NCBI RefSeq assembly: GCF_003610785.1
Contig: NZ_RAQQ01000031.1
Coordinates: forward strand, 1 to 52,936
DNA: 52,936 nucleotides
Direction of reading: 5' to 3'
From: Micromonospora globbae
GTDB lineage: Bacteria; Actinomycetota; Actinomycetes; Mycobacteriales; Micromonosporaceae
The notes below the pieces were generated by a model, which searched no databases, was not told the DNA's origin, and saw only the letters and a program-made list of their open reading frames with translations. Both the position numbers and the translations under genes were made by a program. Below are positions 31,961-40,900 of the stretch, piece after piece (position 1 is the first letter of the stretch; every line of letters starts with the position of its first letter).

Positions 31961-32844
31961 CCCGTACCTCCTTCTTGGCCGATCATGGCAGCTCGCTGCT
32001 TGATCAGCTTGATCGAGTTGGTGGGGTCCAGCGCGGTGGCGCGGAGGTGTTCGAACGTGGTGGCGTAGCGGCGTACGTCCGCCTCGCGTTCCAGGAACAG
32101 GTCACCAGCCATGCTGTCGACGTACACCAGCGCGGGGTCGGCCGGGTCGGGGAAGTCCATGACGACGAACGAGCCCGGCATGCCGGCGTGAGCCCCGGCG
32201 GTGAATGGGATGACCTGGAGGGTCACGTGCGGCTGGTCGGCTGCCCTCGCCAGGGCTTCCAGCTGCTCGGCCATGACCTCCGCGCCACCGGTTTGCCGGT
32301 GCAGGACGGCCTCGTCGAGGATTGCCCAGACACGCAGCGGCTCGGTCTTGCGCAGCGACTCCTGCCGCTGCATCCGCGCGTCGACCCGGGCCTGCACGTC
32401 AAGGTCGGTCGCCAACGGCAGAACGCCGCGGATCACCGCGTGGGCGTAGTTCTCGGTCTGAAGGAGGCCCGGGACGAAGAGGGACTCGTAGTTGCGGACC
32501 GAGCGGGCCTCGGCCTCGAAGCTGATGTACGTGGTGTACAGCTCGGGCAGCTCCGACTCGTACGCCTGTAGCCAGCCCAGCTGCGCGGCCTGGCGCGACA
32601 GGGCAATCAGCTCACTGCGCCTGTCCTCGTCGGTGACGCCGTACTTGTCGAGCATCGCCATCAGCGTGCGCCGTTGCGGGCGAACCCTGGCCGTCTCGAT
32701 CCGGTAGAGCGTGGCGGGGTTGATGCCGGTCTGCTCGTTGACCTCTTCGCGGGTGAGGCCGGCCGCGGTACGCAGTCCACGCAGCTCCGCCGCGAGCCGC
32801 CGGAGGCGCACGGTGGGTGGCTGCCGCCGAGCTGACAACTCCAT
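31957..32844 (-). CDS. XRE-family regulator with DUF5753 domain (block copy 2)
   Basis: A 295-aa Scr1/WhiJ-like regulator with helix-turn-helix LRGLRTAAGLTREEVNEQ and the DUF5753 hallmark FVPGLLQTENYAHAV. It differs from the copy at 5646-6533 at about 25 positions, including two or three in the recognition-helix region (D to E, S to N, K to R), all conservative. As the palindromic operators of the two copies have identical arms, cross-regulation between the blocks is likely. Confidence 0.92.
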   Translation of the reverse strand: MELSARRQPPTVRLRRLAAELRGLRTAAGLTREEVNEQTGINPATLYRIETARVRPQRRTLMAMLDKYGVTDEDRRSELIALSRQAAQLGWLQAYESELPELYTTYISFEAEARSVRNYESLFVPGLLQTENYAHAVIRGVLPLATDLDVQARVDARMQRQESLRKTEPLRVWAILDEAVLHRQTGGAEVMAEQLEALARAADQPHVTLQVIPFTAGAHAGMPGSFVVMDFPDPADPALVYVDSMAGDLFLEREADVRRYATTFEHLRATALDPTNSIKLIKQRAAMIGQEGGTG

Positions 32845-32927
32845 GTCCCTTCGCTCCTGTCGTAGTCAGAGTGTGCCCGCCATGCGGATGCAACCTCCAG
32901 GCAGGCCGAGCAAGTGAACCATATGCG

Positions 32928-32944
32928 AATGCAAACCTTGCATT
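32928..32944. promoter_or_regulatory. 17-bp palindromic operator candidate (block copy 2)
   Basis: AATGCAAACCTTGCATT has the same 7-bp arms as the site at 6617-6633. Its distance to the XRE start is almost the same in both copies (about 84 bp). A second conserved box, ACTATATGCATGAGCAT, lies about 16 bp further right in both copies and may be part of the rightward promoter. Confidence 0.65.
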
Positions 32945-33139
32945 ATCACTAGTGCATCGGCACTATATGCATGAGCATCTCAGGCCGGTGCGGCCCGCGA
33001 AAGCCGCGCGATCTGACGGCGGGTTCGCGCTCCCAGGAGCCCGCCGTCCGTCCGGCCTCGGACGCCTCTCGGCGGGACGCAGCCCGTCACCCGAAGCGGG
33101 CTGCGTCTCTCGAGGGGCCGAGTCAGGGAGGCAAACGCA

Positions 33140-33319
33140 GTGGTCCCATCCCTCGTTCTGGTGGCGGTCGCGATGCTCGGCTTCGCTGCCGGACTGTTCC
33201 TCTTCAAGGTCAAGTCCCGATGGTGCCGACGGTGCGGGTCGGCACTGAACTGCCCCGACTGCGGGGGCCGCAGGTCCCACCCGCATCCGGGCCGAACGCG
33301 CTGGACGAGCGGGCTGTGA
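33140..33319 (+). CDS. Small single-TM protein with zinc ribbon (block copy 2)
   Basis: A 59-aa protein starting at GTG 33140 after GGGAGGC. The TM helix is PSLVLVAVAMLGFAAGLFLF, followed by the ribbon WCRRCGS and NCPDCGG. All four cysteines and the length are kept relative to 6828-7007, which supports both as real genes. The next gene starts 4 bp before its end. Confidence 0.75.
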   Translation: MVPSLVLVAVAMLGFAAGLFLFKVKSRWCRRCGSALNCPDCGGRRSHPHPGRTRWTSGL

Positions 33320-33567
33320 CCTACTTGCCGATCACGCCCGAGGTCGCCGTCGTACCCGGCGACGTCGTGCACCTACGCGAACACGACTACCAACACAGCT
33401 GCGGCCCGCTCCGGCTCCGGATCATCCACGTCCGCCTCGACCTCAGCACCTGGTACGACGGCCAGTGGGTGTGGCTCGAAGGCATCGAAATCAACACCGA
33501 CGGCCGAGCCGGGCGCTTCCGGCAAGTACTCGCCCGCGTCGCCGCCCTCCCGCAGGCCGAGGCATGA
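33316..33567 (+). CDS. Conserved 83-aa protein of unknown function (block copy 2)
   Basis: GTG start overlapping the previous stop. The conserved core is DVVHLREHDYQH, LRLRIIHVRLDLSTWYDGQW and WLEGIEI. Changes relative to 7004-7255 cluster at both ends, leaving the predicted beta core intact, as expected for a protein under purifying selection in both copies. No known domain. Confidence 0.8.
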   Translation: MTYLPITPEVAVVPGDVVHLREHDYQHSCGPLRLRIIHVRLDLSTWYDGQWVWLEGIEINTDGRAGRFRQVLARVAALPQAEA

Positions 33568-33568
33568 C

Positions 33569-33850
33569 GTGGCCACCACCGTCTACCTGTCCGCAGCGGC
33601 CACCGATCAACTCACCGCCGCCCAACGAGCGCTCGACGAGCACGTCACCTCCAGCGCCACCGGCTACTGCCTGCGCTGCCACCTCGTCGGCCCCTGCCCC
33701 ACCAACGAGCAGGCCGCCGCCACCTTCACCCGCTACGGCCGCCTACCCCGCAGAACCCCCGGAGCCACCCGACCCCAGCTCATCAACGCCCGCCGACTCA
33801 CCGTCAGCCCCGATCCCGCAGCCGACCCCAACCGGAGGTACCAACCGTGA
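33569..33850 (+). CDS. Small Cys-rich protein of unknown function (block copy 2)
   Basis: A 93-aa protein starting GTG 33569, one base after the previous stop. YCLRCHLVGPC keeps the cysteine and histidine pattern of the protein at 7257-7541, as does FTRYGRLPRRTPGATRP. Its last codons overlap the next gene's start by 4 bp, whereas the genes of copy 1 are 5 bp apart, a small difference in coupling. Confidence 0.8.
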   Translation: MATTVYLSAAATDQLTAAQRALDEHVTSSATGYCLRCHLVGPCPTNEQAAATFTRYGRLPRRTPGATRPQLINARRLTVSPDPAADPNRRYQP

Positions 33851-34254
33851 CCCTGCCCGACATCACCGCCGCGCTACGAGACCTGCACGTCTCCATCAGC
33901 CAACAGCAGGACCTGACCAAGGTCGTCATCCAGGACGCTGAGAACACCCGAGCCGAGTTCCGTACCGTCACCGCCGGAGCCACCAACCCACTGGTCAACC
34001 GGGCACTGGGCAACTACGCCCAAGGGATCGTCAAGCTCCGAGACGGCTCATGGCTGCTCGCTGAAGCCGGCGGCATCCTCGCCGAGTACGCCCGAGCAAT
34101 CGGCATCGACCTTCCGCCGCAGCAGCCCTCCGAGGGAAAGCGGAAGGTCGAACCGGATCACGACGAGCAGAGCAACACCAGCCCTGGCTGCCCCGGCGCC
34201 CAGCGGCTTCCGCAATCCGACGAGCCGGCACCGCACGATCCGCTGGCCGGCTGA
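33847..34254 (+). CDS. Helical 135-aa protein of unknown function (block copy 2)
   Basis: GTG start at 33847, after CGGAGGTACCAACC. The helical core is kept (ITAALRDLHVSISQQQDLTK, NPLVNRALGNYAQGIV, GGILAEYARAIGID) relative to 7547-7948, while the charged tail is unrelated in sequence. Last gene of the rightward operon, ending before the convergent hairpin. Confidence 0.8.
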   Translation: MTLPDITAALRDLHVSISQQQDLTKVVIQDAENTRAEFRTVTAGATNPLVNRALGNYAQGIVKLRDGSWLLAEAGGILAEYARAIGIDLPPQQPSEGKRKVEPDHDEQSNTSPGCPGAQRLPQSDEPAPHDPLAG

Positions 34255-34286
34255 CCCTCCACGTGCTCGATGACGTGTTGGCATGC

Positions 34287-34323
34287 GGCGACGACCAGCG
34301 GTGCTTAGCCGCCGGCCGTCGCC
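34287..34323. terminator. Convergent hairpin between the two operons (block copy 2)
   Basis: GGCGACGACCAGCGG (34287-34301) can pair with CCGCCGGCCGTCGCC (34309-34323) over 15 bp with two mismatches and a 7-nt loop. It is equivalent to the hairpin at 7980-8018, although the left arm has changed, which suggests the structure matters rather than the sequence. Confidence 0.4.
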
Positions 34324-34895
34324 ACCGCCACCAAGTGCCTGCCGACGAAGTCCTGGGCCTGCTTGACCTCGTCCACGCCCTCTTCGAGGCGCACAGGCGC
34401 CTGCCGGCACGCGCGGACCGCGCTGTTCAGCAGGTTGTTGCCTCCGCCCCTACTGACCTTCTGGAAGTGGGCCTGGGCCTTGTTCACCGAGTCGACAACC
34501 TCGACGATGCCCCGGCCCACCTGATCGAGCGTCTGCAGCACCATGCTCAACTCCGCCATCACCGAACCGATCGGACCACCACCCCGCCCGGCGGCGATGC
34601 GGTCCAGCCCAGCATTCATAGCGCGGCCGACCAGGCCACCCACCTTCATGCCGGCGTACGCCGCGCCCACCGCGACCAAGGGAGAGGGCTGGTAGCCAGC
34701 GGCATCGACTGCCGCGGTGGCCGCGACAGCGATCCCAGCCCCGGCCGCCTTACCCACCTTCTCGCTGACCTTGTTGATGCCTTCCCGCGCCGATTCCACC
34801 GCTGTATCCATCAGCGCACGTCCGGCCGACCGTCCAACGTTGCCGAGGCGGGAACCTGCTGTTCCGGCCCGGTTAGTCTGCCGACGCCAGCCCAT
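34305..34895 (-). CDS. Gly/Ala-rich hydrophobic protein of unknown function (block copy 2)
   Basis: A 196-aa protein starting MGWRRQTNRAGTAG. It is the same length as 7998-8588 and very similar, with the small-residue helices AVGAAYAGMKVGGLVGRAM and the helical part DSVNKAQAHFQKVSRGGGN conserved. Its 3' end forms part of the convergent hairpin. It follows the 211-aa gene by two bases. Family unknown. Confidence 0.8.
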   Translation of the reverse strand: MGWRRQTNRAGTAGSRLGNVGRSAGRALMDTAVESAREGINKVSEKVGKAAGAGIAVAATAAVDAAGYQPSPLVAVGAAYAGMKVGGLVGRAMNAGLDRIAAGRGGGPIGSVMAELSMVLQTLDQVGRGIVEVVDSVNKAQAHFQKVSRGGGNNLLNSAVRACRQAPVRLEEGVDEVKQAQDFVGRHLVAVATAGG

Positions 34896-34897
34896 CG

Positions 34898-35533
34898 CTA
34901 GGACGTCTTGTCGAGAACAGCACAGCCCGCGGCGACGAGTAGCGGCAGGTTGCCGGCTATTGCCTTTGCGGCCTCGTCCGCCGTCAGCGAGTCGAGCTCC
35001 TCGCCCTCAGCCCTGCCCTGCTCGGCATCCTCGGCAAGGCCAGAGCAGGCAGCCCACAGCGACTCTTCCGTGCTGGAGAACGCCCAAATCCCGTAGACCG
35101 TCGCGCTGACCTTCAGCAAAGGCTGCCCGTTGTGGCCGATACGCTCCCACCCTGGCTCGTCCGGCGTGTTGCCCATGCCTTCTGCGGTGGGAAAGAGCTT
35201 GAGCTGCCGAAACACCTTCTCGAGCGAGCCATCCGGGTCGAATTCAACGAGCAAGCCCTGCTCCAGCAGTCCTTCGATGACCTGCTCCGGCTGCGCTGGA
35301 CCGTTCCCGGCCGCAACGACGTCATCGCGCAGCGTCCCCCGGTTGACCTGCAGCCGGGCGTGACGCTCGGGATCAAGGAAAGCTCGTCCCCACACCTTGA
35401 ACTCGTCGACACTTAGCTGCGCGAACTCCTGGCCGAGCCTCACCCGGTAGAACTCCGGCTCTGAGTCAGGTGGGGTGACGTACCGGTAGGAGGGGCCGAG
35501 GTTCAGACCGACGGGAACGATGACGGTGGGCAT
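34898..35533 (-). CDS. Conserved 211-aa protein of unknown function (block copy 2)
   Basis: Starts MPTVIVPVGLNLGPSYRYVT, identical to the protein at 8591-9226 over the first 20 residues. Changes concentrate in the middle (EQVIEGLLEQGLLVEFDP), while the Trp-containing region VYGIWAFSSTEESLWAACSG is nearly unchanged. This divides the protein into conserved ends and a variable centre. No family recognised. Confidence 0.8.
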   Translation of the reverse strand: MPTVIVPVGLNLGPSYRYVTPPDSEPEFYRVRLGQEFAQLSVDEFKVWGRAFLDPERHARLQVNRGTLRDDVVAAGNGPAQPEQVIEGLLEQGLLVEFDPDGSLEKVFRQLKLFPTAEGMGNTPDEPGWERIGHNGQPLLKVSATVYGIWAFSSTEESLWAACSGLAEDAEQGRAEGEELDSLTADEAAKAIAGNLPLLVAAGCAVLDKTS

Positions 35534-35558
35534 TGAGGGACCTTCCGGGGGTTCGGTG

Positions 35559-35819
35559 TCAGAGGACGGCGTTGTACTTCTCGGTCTGCGCGACGGCGGC
35601 CTGGATCAGGCCGGCGCCCTCGCCGAACTTCTGCTTGGCGGCGCTGAGCTTGCCGATGGCGCCCATCACGGCGGGCTGCTGGGTGCCGGCGGCGAGAGCC
35701 TGGAGTACGGCGATGGCCTTGTCGACCTGGGCGGTGACGCCGGCGAGCTGCGCGAGTGCCTTGTCGGCCTCGGACTTGCCGTGGGCCAGGCCCGCCTTGA
35801 TGTCTCCGATGGTGGCCAC
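35559..35819 (-). CDS. 86-aa helical protein, possible secretion/transfer partner (block copy 2)
   Basis: GTG start at 35819 after GGGGAGGAAC. Only two residues differ from the protein at 9252-9512 (Asn to Thr in GVTAQ, Ile to Val in IQAAVAQ). Such conservation, far above that of its neighbours, points to a tightly constrained partner surface or to gene conversion. Confidence 0.8.
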   Translation of the reverse strand: MATIGDIKAGLAHGKSEADKALAQLAGVTAQVDKAIAVLQALAAGTQQPAVMGAIGKLSAAKQKFGEGAGLIQAAVAQTEKYNAVL

Positions 35820-35884
35820 TGGATGTTCCTCCCCTGATTCGTGCTGTCCAACGCCCCGCCGCCGGTGGCAGGTGCGTCTGTGGT

Positions 35885-36556
35885 TCAGCCTCGGGTCGCG
35901 GCGATGAAGATGAACCACAAGATCGGCATGCCGACAAAACAGATCACTCCGCCGGCCCGCGCCGAGCGGGTGCCGCCACCGCCGATGCGCGGCTGTCCGA
36001 CGAGGCTGATGGTCAGGTAGCCGGCGAAGAACGCCAGCGCGGGCAGCCCGCACAGGGACCAGGGCACGAGTTGCCACGGGATGCGGCCGAGGTCGGCGTC
36101 GGGGCTGACGGCGAACATCAGCAGCGACGCGAAGGTGCCCAGCATCGCCGCGGCGGCGTAGACAAGGGCGTTGCGGGCCAGCGGCGTGAACCCGGGCAGC
36201 AGGGGTGGCTGCGCGGCCCGCCGGTGGGCGTTCTCGGCGGCGACGTCGGCCGCGTCGGCCGCCGCTGCGGCCCGACGTAGCGCCTCGGCGGGGTCGGGTA
36301 TCGGGCCGGGTGCGATCCCGCCGACGTGCGGCTCGGGCAGGCGCAGGGTGGCGGCGAGTTGATGGAGGTGCTGCCGCTGAGTCCCCAGCCGGTGGGTGAT
36401 CTGGTCGACGGCGGCTTGCCCGTCGCGGCTGGCGGCGGTCTGTTGCTCGGCGCGTGCGCGTTCGTCCTGCAACAGGGTCGCCAGGCGGCGAGAATAGTCG
36501 GTGTAGGCGGCCCAACCGCCGTCTCGGGGCATCGGGATGGTGGGGTGATCGGTCAT
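35885..36556 (-). CDS. Membrane protein, coiled coil plus three TM helices (block copy 2)
   Basis: A 223-aa protein starting at ATG 36556, overlapping the FtsK-like stop by 4 bp. The coiled-coil part differs from 9579-10250 at several positions (LATLLQDERARAEQQTAA), but the C-terminal third with the three TM helices (from LMFAVSPDADLGR to the end) is essentially identical. The membrane part is therefore the constrained part. Confidence 0.85.
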   Translation of the reverse strand: MTDHPTIPMPRDGGWAAYTDYSRRLATLLQDERARAEQQTAASRDGQAAVDQITHRLGTQRQHLHQLAATLRLPEPHVGGIAPGPIPDPAEALRRAAAAADAADVAAENAHRRAAQPPLLPGFTPLARNALVYAAAAMLGTFASLLMFAVSPDADLGRIPWQLVPWSLCGLPALAFFAGYLTISLVGQPRIGGGGTRSARAGGVICFVGMPILWFIFIAATRG

Positions 36557-39177
36557 GCGAGGTCGTCGATCTGATCGAGGGTGCCGGGGCGCACGTACGG
36601 AACGATGAGGGTGCGGCGGTTGTCGTGCCGGTCGATCAGCAGGGCCCGGTTGGGGCGGGACTGCCATTCCGTTGCGTAGTCGCCGAGCAGGGCTCCGACG
36701 TCGTTGCCGGGGAGGTTAAGGGCGACGAGGCAGGCGACCTCGCTGCCGCCGGTCGGTCCGAGGTCGTCGGTGAACCGGCTCACGGTGCGCCACCAGCCAA
36801 GCAGGTGGACGCCGTGGGTGGGGCCGTTGGCCAGTACGGCTCGAAGGTCGTCGTGTCCGGAGCGGTAGGTGGTGGGGTCGCTGGCGACGAGGAGGCTGCT
36901 CGCGGCGTCGGCGCCGAAGACCACCAGGTAGGTCGTCTGGCCGTCTGCGGGTGCGGTCGACTGCGCGAGGTCCCCCAGTCGTGCCCGGAACTGAACCGAG
37001 GAGATGGTGTCGCACGATTGTCCAGCGGAGGTGACAGCTTCGACGGTGGCGTCGGCGGCCTCGTCGGCTGCGGCGACCAGCGGCGCGATGAGGAAACGGG
37101 CAGTGCCGGGCGCGTGTTGGCGGGCCAAGCTCACGGTCGCCGCGTAAAGGACGTCGGCCCCGACCGGCGAGGTGCCGAGTACGGCGACGTGGCTGCCTGG
37201 GGTTTCGTCCAGGGTGAACCCTGCGGTGGGCAGGCCGACGTCGACGGCGCGGCCGACCAGGGCCCGCCGTCGCCGTACATTCGGCGAGAGGCGGGCGAAG
37301 GTGGGGTCCTGGTCGGGGTGCTGCTCGGCGTAGCCGGCGAACACCGCCGGCGGGGCGTCACCAGGTGGGCGGGCGTTCCACAGCAGGTGCCGCTGCGCGG
37401 TCACCGACTCCGCGTCGGCGTTCGGGAAGCGGATGACCCGGTTCGCCCCCGGTATCCCGGCCGCCGAGTTGATGACGGCGCCTCCGATGGGCAGGTTGTC
37501 CGCGCCGTCGTTGAGCTGGTCGAGGACACCGCCGCCCCCGGCGAGCGCGACCCGCAGCGGGAACTGCCCGAAGATCGACTCGGTCTTGGCGAACAGCGCC
37601 TCCACACCGGAAATCGTCTGCGACGCCAGGATCAGGTGGATGCCGTACGAGCGGCCCTTACGCGCCAACTCCTCCAGCAGCGCCACCGCCTGCCCGGCCA
37701 CGGCGTCGTTGCCCTCGAACAGCACATGGAACTCGTCGATGACCGCGAGCAGCCGCGGCATCGCCACGTCCGGCCGCCCGGCCCGCAGGTCGGCGATCTT
37801 GGTCACCCCGGCCCGCTTCAGCTCCGTCGACCGCCGGGTCATCTCCCGCGACAACGTCCGCAGCACCGCCAGCCCGTACTCCCGGTCGGACTCGATGCCG
37901 ACCGTGCGGGCGTGCGGGATCCACGACGGGTCCACCGCCGTGGGCGTGAACTCCGCGAACGACACCCCTTCCTTGAAGTCCAGCAGGTACAACCCCAGCT
38001 CGTCCGGGGAGTATCGCGACGCCAGGCCGTAGAGCACGTCGAGCAGGAATACGGTCTTACCCGACCCGGTCCGACCACCCACCAACCAGTGCGGCGTCGC
38101 GTCATCAAGGGCCAGCACACAGTCGTTGCGGCCTTCCCGGCCCACCACGGTCCGCAGCCCGCTGACCGACGACTCCTGCCAGATCTCGGCCGGCATCAGC
38201 GCGGCGAAGTCCGTCGACGCCTGCACCCGCGCTGCCTTCGCCAACCTACGGCAGATGGACTCCACCAGATCGTCCGACGGGCCGGCATCCAGCCGCATCG
38301 GCACCGCCAACCCGGAGCCGTCAGAGCTGAACCGGTGCGGGCCTGGCGGGTCAGACACCGCAAACAGGCCTCCGCCGGCCGCCGTCAGATGCGTCGTACT
38401 CTCCAAGCGAGGTGCCGCGTTCAGACCCGGATGCTGCGGCGGCGGATAACCGGCAAGCAACAGGAACACCCCGGCCGCCGGACCGGCATGGGCGATAGCC
38501 GCCAGCCGCGACCACTCCGTACGCCCCGCACCCTCAGGAAGGGCGGCTACACACACCAGCAGCACGGAGGGATCCGTCTCGCCGGCCTGGGCGCGTTCGA
38601 TCCGCTCCTCCGCCTCGGACAGCACCTGCTGGAACCCAGCAAGGTCGATCGCCGGCCGGTGCCACGCCTCCGCCTCCACCATCGAACGGAACGGACCGAA
38701 CACCGCCCCCAACGTCGCACCGTCCACCGCCGCCACCCGCAGCGCCCCGTCCGGCAGCGCGGCAAGCACCCGAAGCAGCACGCCGCGGAGCCAGCGGGCC
38801 ACCATCGGATCACGGGCATCACTGTCGACCGCCAGGTGACCGGCGCCCACGAACGGCACCACCACACTGAACACGCTTCCGGCGACCGGCGACGCCTCAC
38901 CCAGCCGAACAGGAAGTGGACGCCCCAGCACCGCATCAACGCCCGTCGGCAGGTCCACGGCGGCACCATCCAGCCGGCAACCGAGCCAACCCGGCGTCAG
39001 CGCCTCGGCGAGCCGCTGCATACCGGCAGCAAGCGACCGGGCATCCTCGCGGGCCTGCTCTGAGACGCTGCCCTCACCGGCACGATCAATCAACCGCGAC
39101 CGGGCGGCCTCCACATGCGACACAGCCTCCCGGTGCGCCGCCACCGCCCGACCGAACGCCGACGCCACCGACTCCAT
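36553..39177 (-). CDS. FtsK/SpoIIIE-like ATPase (block copy 2)
   Basis: An 874-aa ATPase, the same length as 10247-12871, starting at ATG 39177 after GGGGAGACG. The motor is almost unchanged: GGRTGSGKTVFLL, LDFKEGVSFAEF, LLAVIDEFHVLFEGN, KGRSYGIHLILASQTI. Substitutions lie mostly in the N-terminal 120 residues and the C-terminal repeats. Homology to copy 1 continues about 100 bp upstream of the start and then stops, so the kinase-like gene found beside copy 1 is missing here. An open reading frame of similar length exists on the opposite strand but is a compositional shadow. Confidence 0.9.
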   Translation of the reverse strand: MESVASAFGRAVAAHREAVSHVEAARSRLIDRAGEGSVSEQAREDARSLAAGMQRLAEALTPGWLGCRLDGAAVDLPTGVDAVLGRPLPVRLGEASPVAGSVFSVVVPFVGAGHLAVDSDARDPMVARWLRGVLLRVLAALPDGALRVAAVDGATLGAVFGPFRSMVEAEAWHRPAIDLAGFQQVLSEAEERIERAQAGETDPSVLLVCVAALPEGAGRTEWSRLAAIAHAGPAAGVFLLLAGYPPPQHPGLNAAPRLESTTHLTAAGGGLFAVSDPPGPHRFSSDGSGLAVPMRLDAGPSDDLVESICRRLAKAARVQASTDFAALMPAEIWQESSVSGLRTVVGREGRNDCVLALDDATPHWLVGGRTGSGKTVFLLDVLYGLASRYSPDELGLYLLDFKEGVSFAEFTPTAVDPSWIPHARTVGIESDREYGLAVLRTLSREMTRRSTELKRAGVTKIADLRAGRPDVAMPRLLAVIDEFHVLFEGNDAVAGQAVALLEELARKGRSYGIHLILASQTISGVEALFAKTESIFGQFPLRVALAGGGGVLDQLNDGADNLPIGGAVINSAAGIPGANRVIRFPNADAESVTAQRHLLWNARPPGDAPPAVFAGYAEQHPDQDPTFARLSPNVRRRRALVGRAVDVGLPTAGFTLDETPGSHVAVLGTSPVGADVLYAATVSLARQHAPGTARFLIAPLVAAADEAADATVEAVTSAGQSCDTISSVQFRARLGDLAQSTAPADGQTTYLVVFGADAASSLLVASDPTTYRSGHDDLRAVLANGPTHGVHLLGWWRTVSRFTDDLGPTGGSEVACLVALNLPGNDVGALLGDYATEWQSRPNRALLIDRHDNRRTLIVPYVRPGTLDQIDDLA

Positions 39178-39360
39178 GCCAACGTCTCCCCAGGACCGAT
39201 GGACCGCGATCTCTGGCGGTGACCCTACCCAACGACACCACCAGCAGTCAGCCCCGTGTCGCTCAGCGTGCTGAACTCGCTTACGCCTGCAGCGCCAACT
39301 CAGCTGCAGTTGCAGACAATCAAGTACTTGGGCGGATCGATCTTCAGAACAAATCTTGCG

Positions 39361-39564
39361 TTATCGGCGAATCCAGCGGATCTGGTCTCGCCAGCCCTGG
39401 GCCTGAGACTGCGCGCTGCTCCAGACCGTTGGGTCCACATCCGCCCTCTGGAGCGCGGCTGCCAGGTTCCTGGCCAACCGCTCGCCTCCATCGACTTCCT
39501 CGGCTACGTCCCGCAGCGCAATCGCGATCGCGACAAGGTCCGCCTGTCCATTTACGTTTGTCAT
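39361..39564 (-). CDS. Small hypothetical protein
   Basis: A 67-aa frame starting at ATG 39564 (MTNVNGQADLVAIAIALRDV). It continues AEEVDGGERLARNLAAALQ and ends in WRDQIRWIRR. It looks helical and acidic then basic and has plausible codon usage, but there is no clear ribosome site and no recognised family. It takes the place that the kinase-like gene holds beside copy 1. Confidence 0.45.
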   Translation of the reverse strand: MTNVNGQADLVAIAIALRDVAEEVDGGERLARNLAAALQRADVDPTVWSSAQSQAQGWRDQIRWIRR

Positions 39565-39867
39565 GGCCGGCAGTCTGCCACTGCGGACCACGTCACGGGC
39601 GGACGGTTCGGAGGGGAGGACGCTGAAACGTTGGTCCTGGCACCGATCCAGTCGGTGTACGTGTCCCACTGAGCGTCGGGCACGGGCTCAACCGGGGGGC
39701 GCAACCGGCCGACGCGACCGGTACCGTGTCGACAATGAGCAACAAGCCCTCGTGCGCGACGTCGAGGGCGGTCGCTGGCGCCCAGCCGTGAACGGCTCTC
39801 GACCCGGGACTGCCCCTGTCGGCGACAGCGCTGGCCCGCCGGACGGAAACTCGGGCCACCGCTCCTC

Positions 39868-39965
39868 CGGCGAGCAGGCCGACTTCGGAGCCAGGCGGGT
39901 TCGGGTTCGCGTACTCGGCCCACCGACCATCCTCGGCGTCCCCGCCGGCCAACACGTCCGGCACG
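39868..39965 (+). pseudogene. Scrap of a BTAD/SARP-type regulator
   Basis: The plus strand reads RRVRVRVLGPPTILGVPAGQ then HVR, matching RVQVRVLGSPAILDVPDGQ then HVR in the SARP remnant at 51105. Nucleotide similarity also extends upstream (CGGCGAGCA, and ACCGTGT-AATGAGC near 39722 and 50940). It is fused in frame to the truncated ATPase, which begins directly after. Confidence 0.6.
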
Positions 39966-39973
39966 CCGCCACC

Positions 39974-40900
39974 ATGTTCGCCGCCCTCAAAACGGCGATC
40001 GCCAAGCTGCTGGAGTTCGGCAAAGAGATCCGCGCCGACAAGCTGGCGCCTGTCGCCGCGGAGGCAACCACCATCTGGAACACCCTGCGGCAGGACAGCA
40101 ACGTCCAGCTTGGCGCGATCAAGCTGGCCGGCACCGGCACCACCCGCCGGGTCGACCTCGACGTGGAGGTCGACGGCGTACCGGGAGCGGCCCTCAGCGT
40201 CATGAGCCAGGGCGAACTGCACTCCCTCGCCCTGGCGCTGTTTCTTCCGCGCGCCACCATGCCCGAGAGCCCGTTCCGGTTCCTCGTCATCGACGACCCG
40301 GTGCAGTCCATGGACCCCGCCAAGGTCTATGGCCTTGCTCAGGTCCTCGCCCAGGTCGCGAAGCACCGGCAGGTCATCGTCTTCACCCACGACGACCGGC
40401 TCCCCGCCGCCGTCCGGCATCTGCAGCTCGACGCCCGGATCCTGGCCGTTAGCCGCCTCGCCCGCTCCCAGGTCACCCTCAGTAGTGACCGCGACGGTGA
40501 CCCGGGACAGCGCTACCTCTCCGACGCCCTGGCCATCACCCATGACGAGAACATGGCCCGCACCGTGCAGGCCACCATCGTCTGCAACCTCATCCGCGAT
40601 GCCCTTGAGTACGCCTGCCACGAGCGGATCCGGATCCGCGGCTTCCGCGCCGGCACCTCGATCACCGATACCGAAGCCGCGATCAGCGAGGCCGAGGGAC
40701 TGCGCTCCACGTTGGCCCTGGCCCTGCTGGGCGATCGCAAGCGCGTTCGTGAACTGAACGGCGAGCTGAGCAAGCTCGGTCCTACCGCCGCTCGTGTGGT
40801 CAGTGCGGCGAACAACGGCTCCCACGGCGGCGCCGCTAGTGACCTCGCCGTCCTGATCGAGGACGCGCGCCGCCTGGCAGGGAAGCTGAGTCGCCCATGA
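39974..40900 (+). pseudogene. C-terminal part of an AAA/SMC-like ATPase
   Basis: From ATG 39974 (MFAALKTAIAKLLEFGKEIR) the frame encodes 308 residues of an ABC-type ATPase. It has signature LSVMSQGELHSLALAL, Walker B FRFLVIDDPVQSMDP, H-loop VIVFTHDDRLP and a helical C-terminus. The Walker A half is missing: the sequence upstream is a SARP scrap instead. The protein cannot bind ATP in the usual way unless another subunit supplies the P-loop, so I take it as a truncated gene still transcribed with its partner. Such ATPases (RecF/RloC-like) often occur in defence modules. Its stop overlaps the next gene's ATG. Confidence 0.7.

Noticed and set aside
36454..39063. 869-codon open frame on the plus strand
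   Set aside because: It lies wholly antisense to FtsK-like copy 2, whose motifs and conservation in copy 1 are clear. The plus-strand frame has no domain and is not equally open in copy 1, so it is a high-GC shadow.
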